This document shows, one piece after another, positions 31,191 to 40,945 of a DNA stretch of 64,000 nt (positions within the stretch are counted from its first letter, which is position 1; each line of letters starts with the position of its first letter). The notes below the pieces were generated by a model, which had not been told where the DNA came from, did no database searches, and was given only the letters and a program-made list of their open reading frames with translations. A program made the position numbers and the translations under genes. The DNA is from Vombatus ursinus (lineage: Eukaryota; Chordata; Mammalia; Diprotodontia; Vombatidae): NCBI RefSeq assembly GCF_900497805.2, contig NW_020954582.1, positions 170,797-234,796 of the forward strand, given 5' to 3'.

Positions 31191-32717
31191 CTTAGTTTTT
31201 TTTTAATTAATTTATTTATTTTTAGTTTCCAACATTCACTTCCATGAGATTTTGAGTTCCAAATTTTCTCCCCATCTCATTCCTCCCCCCACTCCAATAT
31301 GGCATGCATTCTGAATACCCCTTCCCCTAATCTGCCCTCCCTTCTATCTTCCCCCTCCCCCCACCTTCTCTTATCCCTTTCCCCTTCAATTTTCCTGTAG
31401 GGCAGGATAGATTTCTATACCCCATTGACTATATATCTTATTTCCCAGTTACATGTGAAAACAATTTTTTAATATTTGTTTTTAAAACTTTGGGTTCCAA
31501 ATTTTCTCCCTTCCTCCCTCCCCACCCACCCTCATTGAAAAGGCAAGCAACTCAATATAGGTTATATATGTATAGTCATGTAAAACACTTCCATAGTAGT
31601 CATGTTGTGAAAAACGAAATATATTTCCCTTAATTCTATCCCAGCCCCCATTTATTCTATTCTCTCTTTTGACCCAGTCCCTCCTTAGAAGTGTTTGCTT
31701 CTGATTACCCCCTCCCCCAATCTGCCCTCCCTTCTATCATTCCCCTGCTCTCCTGTCCCTCCCCCACCCCATTTTCCTGTAGGGTAAGATAGAATTTCAT
31801 ACCCAATTGAGTGTGTATGTTATTACCTCCTTAAGCCAAATCCTATGAGAGTAAGATTCACTCATTCCCTCTCACCTTCCCCCATTTCCCCTCCACTGTA
31901 AAAGCCTGTTTTTGTCTGTTTCATGTGAGATAATTTACCCCATTCTACCTCTCCCTTTCTCCTTCTCCCAGTATAATTCTCTCTCACCCCTTAATTTTAT
32001 TCTCCAGATATCACCTCTTCATCTTCAATTTACCCTGTGCCTTCTATTTACCTATCTATCTATATACACATACATATAATTTTTTCCCTCCAACTACCCT
32101 AATACTGACAAAAGTCTCATGAGTTACAAATATCATCTTTCCATGCAGGAATGTAAACAGTTCAACATTAATAAGTCCCTTATGATTTCTCTTTCCTGTT
32201 TACCTCTTCATGTTTCTCTTGAGTCTTGTATTTGAAAGTCAAATTCTCTATTCAGTTTTGGTCTTTTCATCAAGAATGCTTGCAAGTCCTCTACTTCACT
32301 GAATGTCCGTTTTTTACCCTGAAGGATTATACTCAATTTTGCTGGGTCAATGATTCTTGGTTATAATCCTATCTCCTTTGACCTCCAGATTATTATATTC
32401 CAAATCTTCTGGTTCCTTAGCAGTTTCGAAGCTGCCAAATCTTGTGTTATCCTGATTGTGTTCCCACAATACTTGAATTGTTTCTTTTTGGCTCCTTGCA
32501 ATATTTTTTCCTTGACCTAGGGACTCTAGGATTTGGCTACAATATTCCTAGGAGTTTTCCTTTGGGGACCTCTTTCAGGAGGTGATTAGTAGATTCTTTC
32601 AATTTCTATTTTGCCCTCTGGTTCTAGAACATCAGGGCAGTTTTCCTTGACAATTTCTTGAAAGATGATGTCTAGGCTCTTTTTTTGATCATGGCTTTCA
32701 GGTAGTCCAATAATTTT

Positions 32718-32915
32718 TCAATTATCTCTCCTGGATCTATTTTCCAGGTCAGTTGTTTTTCCAATGAGATATTTCACATTGTTTTCTATTTTTTCATTCT
32801 TTTGGTTTTGTTTTACAATGTCGTGATTTCTCATAAAGTCACTAGCTTCTAATTGCTTCATTCTAATGTTTAAGGAAATATTTTCTTTAGTGAGCTTTTG
32901 GACTTGCTTTTCCAT
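32718..32915 (-). CDS. HAL1 ORF1 fragment (coiled coil)
   Basis: An open 65-codon piece of ORF1p-like sequence: EKQVQKLTKENISLNIRM then QLEASDFMRN and TTDLENRSRRDN. It matches the ORF1 at 52935-53600 closely. It spans the end of the coiled coil and the start of the RNA-binding middle domain. ORF1p of L1 is a trimeric RNA-binding chaperone. In this copy the frame is interrupted upstream and downstream, so it is a relic. Confidence 0.85.
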   Translation of the reverse strand: MEKQVQKLTKENISLNIRMKQLEASDFMRNHDIVKQNQKNEKIENNVKYLIGKTTDLENRSRRDN

Positions 32916-34135
32916 TTGGCCAATTCTGGTTTTTAAGACATTCTGCTCCTCATTGGTTTTTTGGATCTCTTATGCCATTTGGGTTAGGCTATTTTTAAGG
33001 TGTTATTTTCTTCAGTATTTTGGGGGGGGTCTCCTTAAGCAAGCTGTTGACTTGTTTTTCATGATTTTCTTGCATCACTCTCATTTTTCTTCCCAGTTTT
33101 CCCCCCATTTCTCTTACTTGCTTCTCAAAATCCTTTTTGAACTCTTCCAGGGCTTGGGATCAATTCATATTTTTCTTGGAGGCTTTGGATGTAGGAGTTT
33201 TGACTTTGTTGTCTTCTTCTGGTTATATGTTTTGATCTTCTTTGTCACCAAAAAAAGATTCTATGATCTGACTTTATTTGCACACTTTGCTCATGATCCC
33301 AGCCAATTACTTGAATTATAAACTCTGTGTTAAGGTAGAGATCTGCTTCCAGTGTAGAGAATGTACTGTCCCAAGCTTTGAGGTTTTGCACAGCTGTTTT
33401 CAGAGATATTTCTAGGGACCTGTAAATTTTCAATTCTTCCGAGATGCTATGATCAAGGGTGAGGTGTTTACTCCTTTCCTGACCTGTGCTGTAGTCTATG
33501 AGTGATCACAAGCACTCTTTTCTGCCTTGGGACTGTGAGGAGGATTCCCTCTCCACCACCACTACAAGCTCCACCATGCCAGCACTCCTCTTTGCCCCAG
33601 GATCACCACCCAGAACTGTGACCCAAATCCAAGCACAGACAAAGCAAGAGAATTCTGCCTCAGACCAGCAAAGAGATCCCTGCAATCCTCCTCTGATCAG
33701 CCACTCAATTCCCCCTCAGTCTGTGGGCCAGAAGCTCTAGAAGCAGCTGCTGCCATGTGGGGAAACCAGAACTGGGACGAAGCTTCTCTCTCAACACAAT
33801 CTCAGACTTTTCCTACTGACCTTCTAAGATCTCTCTGATGTTTGTGAGTTAAGAAGTCTGGAAACTGCCACAGCTACCCGTGTTTCAGTCCTCTGAGGCC
33901 TGTTCCAACTTTGCTGAGGCCTGTTTTGCCTGTGAGCCCATGCTGAACTGCATTCCTCTCCCTGCCTGGCACAATAGACCTTTCCAATCAACCATTTGGG
34001 TTGTCTTGGGCTGGAAATGTGTTTCACTCTGTCTTTTTGTGGATTCTGCTGCTCTAAATTTTGTTTAGAGCCATTTTTTACAGGTATTTGGAGGGATTTG
34101 GGGGAGAGCTCAAGCAAGTCACTGCTTTTACTCTG

Positions 34136-34145
34136 CCATCTTAGC
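34136..34145 (-). promoter_or_regulatory. YY1-like motif at HAL1 5' end
   Basis: GCCATCTTAG on plus corresponds to CTAAGATGGC on minus, within the first 20 bases of the element, as in L1. One mismatch to the CCAAGATGGC version. Confidence 0.45.
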
Positions 34146-34165
34146 TCCGCCCCCAAGAAATTTCT

Positions 34166-34574
34166 TGAAGCACTAATACTTATGGCCTGTCTCTCTCTCT
34201 CTCATAAACATTTCACACATAGGACCAGAGGGCCTTCTTCACTAACTGAATCACTCCCATGAAAAAGTTCCTAAAATGTCAAAATGCAACTTCATTTAAG
34301 ACACCACATACTTTTCTGTAACCTAGTCTGCCCAAAGTAGGTGCCAGCACATCTCTAAAGGCCACCACATGGATGCCAACATCTCCCAGACCCCACCATT
34401 CCCTTCCCTCACTTTTACATTACAGCCAGGACAGGAGCACAGCCCCAGAAACAAATGCCCCATTTGGCTCTAAAGCTCCATCACTGACTCTTCTCACCCA
34501 TCATTAGGAAGAATGATTGACTAATGAGAAGAGCCAGTGCCTAATAAAAAGTAGAAGCTCAGTGGGCACAGTAT
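34166..34574. other. Low-copy DNA, no gene seen
   Basis: No recognised family apart from a short CT tract near 34188. Confidence 0.35.
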
Positions 34575-34822
34575 TCACTCTTACCATTTGTGCTGGTGAG
34601 TCATGGGTATTTCCAGCGCACATGTCCTCACCTGGGTGGAGGCCATCTCCAGTTGTCCTGATAGATATCTAGCCACTGGACCCAGATGGCTCCAGAGGAG
34701 AAAGTGAGGCTGGCGACTTTGCACAGCCCTTCCTCACTTAAATCCATTTCACTTGCATGTCATGACATCACCTTCCTGATGTCAGGGGCCTCTCTGAGAA
34801 TTAAGGACAAACAACAACAACT
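34575..34822 (+). mobile_element. RTE-related SINE / RTE 3' end
   Basis: The phrases GGAGAAAGTGAGGCTGGCGA, CTCACTTAAATCCATTTCAC, CATGACATCACCTTCCTGAT and the end GGACAAACAACAACAAC are the marsupial RTE 3' end with its CAA-type tail. Confidence 0.8.
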
Positions 34823-34957
34823 TCATCCGGGTTCATACTTCCCGTACCAATCCAGTTCATTTCTCCTCTATGCTACAGTAAACTGGCTGCTGTGGCTGGA
34901 CAATTCATCACCTGGTGACCAGCCTTGGGCTTCTCCAAACTTCCCATGGACAACCCT

Positions 34958-35035
34958 CAAGCATCTACTATGTGCCAGGCACTGGGCTAAGAGCTGAGCA
35001 TACAAAGAAAGGTAAAAATCACTCTCAAAGTCTAG
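34958..35035 (-). mobile_element. L2 3' end fragment
   Basis: GCATCTACTATGTGCCAGGC then CATACAAAGAAAGG. Confidence 0.7.
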
Positions 35036-35136
35036 CAGGAGACAAAAGGCATGAAGTGACCCCTAGGCCTATACTCAAAGGCATACAAGGAAATACAAGA
35101 CAACAAACATTTGTCGGCTCCTGCTATTTTCTAAAG

Positions 35137-35235
35137 AGGACTTTAGAAGTCATTAAGTCCAATGACCTCATTTTAAAGATAAAAGAAGTTAGGCCCATAA
35201 AGACTGAGACTTGCTCAAGGTCCCATCCATATTAG
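35137..35235 (-). mobile_element. MIR-like fragment
   Basis: GTCCAATGACCTCATTTTAA, AGATAAAAGAAGTTAGGCCC, TTGCTCAAGGTCCCA. Confidence 0.5.
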
Positions 35236-35543
35236 ATGTCTGCTGAATGCAAAGGCACTGGGGTAATTGGGGGGGGGTGGTGACTACACATAGATAACAG
35301 GTAGAATCTGTTTTCAAACAACTTATCACTAGGACTTGCTGGTTTATGCTTCTCAGGCCTAGCTCTGAGGCCACCTTCTACATCAATTAAGAAGAGGTAC
35401 CAGCATAGGGAACTTTCCAATTCCCCTGCAAGTGGTCACCTAGAAACTTCAGTTAACTAGAATCTTTTTTTCCTGCCTCTCTTTCTGCCCCATCACCTGA
35501 CCTAAATCCATCTACTGTTTCCATAACCCCTTACAGTTCGTCA
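35236..35543. other. Low-copy DNA, no gene seen
   Basis: Nothing recognised. Confidence 0.3.
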
Positions 35544-35640
35544 AGAAGTCAACAAACATTTATTATGTGCAGGGCACAGGATGAAGAGCTGGGCATACAA
35601 AGAAAGGCAAAAAACAAGCTTCCCAAGATTTGATATAGGA
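35544..35640 (-). mobile_element. L2 3' end fragment
   Basis: GTCAACAAACATTTATTATG, then GCATACAAAGAAAGGC, a reversed L2 end. Confidence 0.75.
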
Positions 35641-35649
35641 CTGAAGAGG

Positions 35650-36079
35650 TGATGGGACTTGGACTCCTCAAAGGAAAAGACCATGTCTTTGAAAGAGACC
35701 CAGTCCCTAAATTTTCCCATACATAGCAGCAGCCCAGATCACTGGCATCTTGCCCAAGACATCTGGCCCACCTCAGCCCACCTAGATACTTGATAGACCT
35801 TTCACAGTTGCTCTTGACCCACTTCAAACCACTTAATACTCCTTTCACTTTTGCACCTGGCCTACCCCAGGCTATTTACCACTCCTTAATCTCATCCAGA
35901 TTCTTTCACTGTTCTTTTTGTATATAAGAATCAGTCTCACTCCCATTAAGTTGCAGATTCACTAAGAATTTAGCCTTACTGTGTTACAATAAACCTTGCC
36001 ACTTTGACTGAAAAACAGTTTGAGTGTGTGAATGTGTGGAAGACAGTTTGAGTGTGTAGATGACATCCTGTACCCTGAC
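35650..36079 (+). mobile_element. Endogenous retrovirus LTR (fossil)
   Basis: It starts TGATGGGACTTGG, related to the LTR starts at 37625 and 38208. It has a TATA-type box in TTTTTGTATATAAG near 35921 and ACAATAAACC near 35986 (polyadenylation signal), and may end at TGACA. TTTTGGGGTGCC follows and could be a relic of a primer-binding site. No coding part is attached. Class and age cannot be settled; it looks more diverged than the LTR at 38208. Confidence 0.6.
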
Positions 36080-36084
36080 ATTTT

Positions 36085-37246
36085 GGGGTGCCTAGCAACC
36101 TCAGACCACATCAGGTTGATAGCCACACAGGAACACACACACACACATCTTTTTCCCAAACTCCTCTCCTAGGGACATTTCCTCTGTGTCCCCACTTTAC
36201 CTGGCCTCCCTCCTAAGAATCAGCACAGCCCATTCCACTCCCCCCCGTTCCCGGCTCTGTTTCTCTTCCCAAGGCCACAGGGAATGGGCTAAGCGGGGGG
36301 AGTACTTCATTCCAATGGGCCTGGGAAAGTGGACGCTGATTAGAGTGGAGAACCAGGAAAGAGTGTGGTCATGCTGCTTACACCCTGGTGCCTAGGATAG
36401 ATGTCTGAGCAGCCTAAGATTCATGAGGTCCAATGAACTTAACCACAGTCCACCTCAGAGCTGGACAGAATCTGAAAGAACAATGTCTCTGTGTTTTCTT
36501 CCTCAAGATTTCTGCTATGGGTGCACTTGTATGCTTGAGTGTATTAAGATACCTGGTGCCCTTTGCAGGGCCATCAAGCATCTTCCCAGCATGGTCAGGG
36601 AATGATTTGTACATTTCTGGGATGAAGAAGGGAACAACTCCAGGAAATACTCAGCACCTAGTGAGTTTATGGAAGTTGTCCAAACTTGGCTAGGTGTCCT
36701 CCAAGCTGGAGGCAAAGTGTCCCAGTATCATCCTCAGAGCAAATTGTCCGTGGTTGATGATGAGTGAGTCAGACAGCTCCCCTGAAGCCTCCCAACATAG
36801 TTTTTCCTGGCTGGCTGATGACCTTAGGAGGATTTACTTCCCTGACTGCTGCCAGTATTAATGCTAATGTGCAAAAATGCATGGGGTCCACAGATGGCAG
36901 CTGGAAAATCAGTCTCCCCTTGAGTTTTGGCTGTGGCTGTTCTGAGGCAATTGTTCTTTCTGACAGTGTGCTCTCCAGAAGCCAGAGTTCTTGCTTAGGA
37001 GAGGATGGGACAGAGTGGGTGGTGACGATAAAACCACTTAACATCTCCCTCCTTAACCAGTGTTTGCTATGTTGGTTCCTGAGGAAGGTTTCTCCTAAAA
37101 ATCAGCAGTGATGGAATGTTGGATGGCTCTGGGCTTCCCTAGTGACTTCCCTCTAGAGTTCTCTCCAGGCTCACAACTTGGGCCATGCCCCTTACCTTCA
37201 GGATAGCTCCCTGTGCTGCTCCCCAGGAGCCATCATTATTCAGGGT
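36085..37246. other. Low-copy DNA, no gene seen
   Basis: No family recognised. Plus frame 36764-37111 (115 codons) has no recognisable homology and no splice support. Confidence 0.35.
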
Positions 37247-37390
37247 AGAATCAATCAGCAAGAGTTCATTAAGCTTCATTATGTGTTAGTCACCCTACTA
37301 AACATAAGGATAAAAAAAGAAAAAGAAAAACTAGCCCCTGCCCCCAAGAAGTTTAATATCTAATAGGGAGACATTGATACCTAAAGAGGC
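37247..37390 (-). mobile_element. L2 3' end fragment
   Basis: AATCAATCAGCAAGAGTTCA, TTAGTCACCCTACTAAACAT, CCCCCAAGAAGTTTAATATC. Confidence 0.65.
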
Positions 37391-37624
37391 CAATCAGCTG
37401 TTCATGCAGCCAGGCAGAATGTTGTCCATGATAATGACTTTTCTCAGTTGTTGATTCTCTCATGAGAAGCATTATAGGGCTCCAAATGGCTTCTCCTTGT
37501 AAAGCACCACCTCTTACAGTGAAGTATTATCTTGTATGTTTAGAAAATGGGATGTCTTAGTTAATGAGGTAGGATCCTTAAAAAAAATTCTGATCATTAG
37601 AATTCAATAAAATGTAGTTGATAC
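37391..37624. other. Low-copy DNA
   Basis: Nothing recognised. Confidence 0.3.
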
Positions 37625-38715
37625 TGTTGGGGTTGGGATCTGGACCCCAGAAAGGAAAAACCCTGGACTTTCCCACAAGGCCAAATCTCTGGTGTTCCCC
37701 TGAGGCTATAATCCCATCAAGTGGCCTTTCATTGTGGCTACACCCAATCTCCCTCAGTCTAAGATGGGATCCTGCTGGCTCAGTTTCCCCATTATGTTCC
37801 TTTGAAAAGGAATGTTACCCACCTGGCTATTCCTGAGTCTGGCTATGAGGTGGGTTTGATACTATATGATTGGAAAACTGAATTATCTGAATCTAAGAAG
37901 AGCTAAGAATGTTTTATCCTCTCAAAGTTGGGCCCTAAATATGGGCCCTGCAGTCTTTTCAGTCAGACTTGTGTCTTCCAGACTACAGGCCATTCACCTA
38001 CAGGTGGTAGCAAACAGCAAGTACCAGCCAAAGTTCCCCATTGTTCCTGGATGCAGCCTGTGCTCAGTTCCAGTCAACCTCCTCGTTGGGACCCCCTTGA
38101 AGCAGGGACAGCTCTACACCCCTTGCCAGCAGGAAGCAGTTTCAGAAGCAGAGACCTCTGCCTCTTACCCCAAAAGAATTTGGGTTCCTATTTGTTTGAG
38201 GGGGGAATGATGGGGTTGGGATCTGGACCCCAGAAAGGAAAAACCCTGGACTTTCCCACATGACCAAATCTCTGGCATTCCCCTGAGGCTATAATCCCAT
38301 CAACTGGCCTTTCATTATGGCTACACCCAATCTCCCCTCCATTGTTCTACCTCCCTATGGCCCCTGGCCATTTCCCACACTTAATCCTAGCTAGGCTCCA
38401 TTGTCCAGGTCCCAGGAGTTCTGTTCACCCCAGCTTACTGGCCACTCCCATCCAGACCTCCTTAGGCCCTTCCTCCCATCACCCCAAACTACTTAACCAC
38501 TCTCAGATCCCTCCCACAGTCTTTCTGTATATAAGCTCCATCTTGTCTCCATTAAGATGCTCAGATTCTTATAATCTAGCCACTGCTTACCCATGTTCAG
38601 ACTCCTTAAGAGTCTGCCCAATATGATGGATGTTCTAATAAACCTTGTCTTTGGCTGAAAGAAAGCTTGCATCGAATTCCTTCAGGCAGGACCCACATGT
38701 TGTGATTTGGGGTCC
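37625..38715 (+). mobile_element. Endogenous retrovirus fossil: partial LTR, interior remnant, LTR
   Basis: TGTTGGGGTTGGGATCTGG at 37625 repeats at 38208 as TGATGGGGTTGGGATCTGG, and the match runs for about 130 bp. The second copy is preceded by a purine run GAGGGGGGAA, as expected for a polypurine tract before a 3' LTR. It continues through a TATA-type box in CTGTATATAAGC (about 38526) and CTAATAAACC (about 38636), ending near 38700-38720. The roughly 440 bp between the two copies holds no recognisable gag, pol or env. It is broken, with only a small part of a provirus left. Confidence 0.65.
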
Positions 38716-38934
38716 CAGCACCCCTGAACCCCTAAACCACCTCAATACTTTGAGGGATCCATGATTTCATTGCTGTGGGGACATCCTTCACCATGCAGAT
38801 CACAACCCTCCCACATTGTCCCATCCAATGGGATTCTTGTCCAGGTATGCCTTGGAGCCTCCAGAGAGGATATGCCCAGTACATCCCTACCCTGGTCTTC
38901 TCATTGCTTCTTTTAGGGCCCTGTTCAATTCAAT

Positions 38935-39625
38935 TCTAAGGGTCTCATTTTAAGAAAGACATTGACAGTGGTAGAGCTTCTCAAAGAGGTCAACCAGACC
39001 AGGAATGGGCCTTTGGATCATGCCAGCTAGGGATTCATTGGAGGAAAGAAGACAGTTTAACCTCAAGAAGAGAAAATTGAAATGAAAACTGTAGTTGTCT
39101 TCAAGTATTTGAAGGGCTGTAGAGGGGCAGCTAGATGGTACAGTGGAGAGAGTGCTAGGCCTGGAGGCAGCAAGACTCATCTTCCTGAGTTCAAATTCAG
39201 CCTCAGACACTCCCTAGTTGTGTGGCCCTGGGCAAGTCACTTCACCCTATTTGCCTCAGTTTCCTCATCTGTAAAAATGAGGTAGAGAAGGATATGGCAA
39301 ACCAGCCAAGCATCTCTGCTCAGAAAACCCCAAGTGGGTCCTGCAGAGTTGGGAATGACTGAGGCCACTAAGCAACAGCAACAACCAGCAGGCGTTAGAG
39401 GAATGAGGCTCTTTAGACTGTTAGGAATCTCTCAGTCCAAGAAAGCTGAACCAGCAGCAAAGGGCGGACTCTGCTTAAGCCTTGGGTTGGATGGAAAGAA
39501 AGACTGTCCAACCCCTACAGCTGCTGAGAAGTGAAATCAGCTGCCTTGGGAGGTGACGGCTCTCTGCCCCCCAAGCGGGAAACCAAGATTGGACAGCCAC
39601 ATGCTGTGGGAGTTGGAGGTGCTTC
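38935..39625 (+). mobile_element. CR1-like LINE 3' UTR with nested SINE
   Basis: TCAAGTATTTGAAGGGCTG before the SINE, then GAATGAGGCTCTTTAGACTG, AAGAAAGACTGTCC, GCTGCCTTGGGAGGTGACGG and GACAGCCACATGCTG after it, keep the CR1 3' UTR order. Confidence 0.6.
39124..39388 (+). mobile_element. tRNA-derived SINE with RTE-like tail
   Basis: GGGGCAGCTAGATGGTACAG, CTTCCTGAGTTCAAATTCAG, GGGCAAGTCACTTCACCC, CTCAGTTTCCTCATCTGTAA and a tail CTGAGGCCACTAAGCAACAG, AACAACC. Confidence 0.88.
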
Positions 39626-39629
39626 GTGC

Positions 39630-40204
39630 TTGCCTATGGGTTGGGTGAGGCAGATGGGCTCAGAGACTCATTGATTTAAGGGTACAGCGTGTGTCCATAC
39701 CAAAGAATGAAACAATCTGTACTCAGAGGGAGTACATTGCTCCTACGTTCTCCTCAGGGGAGAAATAAGTCTATAGGTTTGTGTGTATATGTAAATGTTT
39801 AAACAGAAATAGTAAAGAGATAACAAATCCAAGGTCATTAGTGGGCGTGGGCACCAACCCTGGAGGAGCTCCGGACAAGGGATCAGGACTTGGGGCATGA
39901 GAAGTCCCTCCTGCTGTTTTCCAGACACTCACCGGGTCATCCGTGGCCATTCCCACCGAGGTGTGAGGAAATGACCACTAGGTGCCATGTGACCAGGGCC
40001 AACGCTCCAATGGCACCATCAGCTCATTCCTTGAAGCTGCTCTTCTCAATGCGCTCCAAGCTGACATCAGCTTTTTTAGCTTCAGCTGCCAATAATTAAC
40101 TAAAATAGGAAGCTACCAGGTTGGGCGCCTTGTTAATAATGCCCGTCGGTAAGCCACCCTAATAACTAGCTGCTCTTCTTGCTTAACCTAATTTGTTGTC
40201 AGGC
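39630..40204. other. Low-copy DNA with clustered TAAT-type motifs
   Basis: No repeat recognised. Stretch 40085-40205 is rich in homeodomain-type words: CAATAATTAACTAAAATAGG, GTTAATAATGCC, CCTAATAACTAG and CCTAATTTG. This may be a conserved regulatory element, but it is not proven from one sequence. Confidence 0.35.
39975..39987 (+). promoter_or_regulatory. CTCF-like core motif
   Basis: CCACTAGGTGCCA differs at one base from the CTCF core CCACTAGGTGGCA. A single motif match is weak evidence. Confidence 0.3.
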
Positions 40205-40675
40205 AATTAACAGCCACTTATTAAAGGCTTACTGAACTGAAGCATTCCCTGGAGACAACATGAACACATATTTATCCTAGCACATACACAATATGTAATT
40301 AATAATAAAAATAAAAATAAATATATAAGTAATAGTATAAATAACAGAAAGTGGAATCAAAGCCCTTTGGGGACAGAAGACACCAGCAGATGGAGGTTTC
40401 TGAAAAGCCTTCCTGTAGGTGGTGGTCCAGAGCTAAGTCCTGAAGAAAAATAAGAATTCCACAATATGGCGATGAGGAGGGATTACATTCTAGGAATGCA
40501 AAGGATGGAGAGAGAAGGAGCAAACTGGGGCGTGCGAGCAAGTCGGCCAGTAGGGCTGGATAACAAAATATGAAGAGGAAACTGCCATGGAAGGAGACTG
40601 GAGATATAGAAAGGGGCTTAGTCAGGAAGACCTTTCACTGGCAAACAGAGGAAGCCACTGGAGTTTTGATCACCT
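40205..40675 (-). mobile_element. Diverged L2-type LINE 3' part
   Basis: GCCACTTATTAAAGGCTTAC, GAAAAGCCTTCCTGTAGGTG, TACATTCTAGGAATGCAAAG and GAAGCCACTGGAGTTTTG keep the reversed L2 order. It contains an AT-rich expansion near 40300-40340. Confidence 0.6.
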
Positions 40676-40829
40676 GCTATGCTGTTTGAGAACTGATTTG
40701 GGGGCAGATTCTATTCTTTCCCTGGATGCCAAAATTGCTAGTTAAGTCTGTCTCTGACCTTTACCCTCAGCCCTGGACCTCCTTGCCTCATCCTACATTA
40801 ACTTATCAGAGATGAGCATCATAGTACAG

Positions 40830-40945
40830 AGGAAAGAGTTGGAGGATTGGGCTTCTGATATCATGGCTGGTACTTGAGTAACTGTCAGCCAGTCACTTAA
40901 TTCTCCTGGTCCTCAGCTTTCTTACCTGTAAAACTTCTTACCTGT
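40830..40945 (+). mobile_element. MIR-type SINE fragment
   Basis: AGGAAAGAGTTGGAGGATTG, CAGCCAGTCACTTAATTCTC and CTTTCTTACCTGTAAAAC. Confidence 0.55.

Larger units (their letters stand above)
30836..34153 (-). mobile_element. HAL1 (half-L1, ORF1 only) with probable 3'-transduced segment
   Basis: Read on minus: 5' terminus GGCGGAGCTAAGATGGCAGA at the right, ORF1-type coiled coil and RNA-binding region around 33450-32150, then a long purine-rich 3' UTR directly after ORF1 with no ORF2, ending in an A tract at about 31196. AAGAAATTTCTT occurs at about 30825-30836 and again at 34154-34165. If this is the target duplication, the inserted unit extends about 355 bp past the HAL1 tail, ending in a second A tract at 30835-30842 with AATAAA just before it. 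Both ends of the HAL1 are present; ORF1 is broken. Confidence 0.8.

Noticed and set aside
32866-33321. 151-codon Phe/Leu-rich plus-strand frame
   Set aside because: It is the antisense shadow of the HAL1 ORF1 coiled coil.
36764-37111. 115-codon plus-strand frame
   Set aside because: Length is within chance for this composition; the other strand has an equally long frame.
37866-38263. Two plus-strand frames over 110 codons within the retroviral fossil
   Set aside because: They span LTR and interior remnant without any retroviral protein signature.
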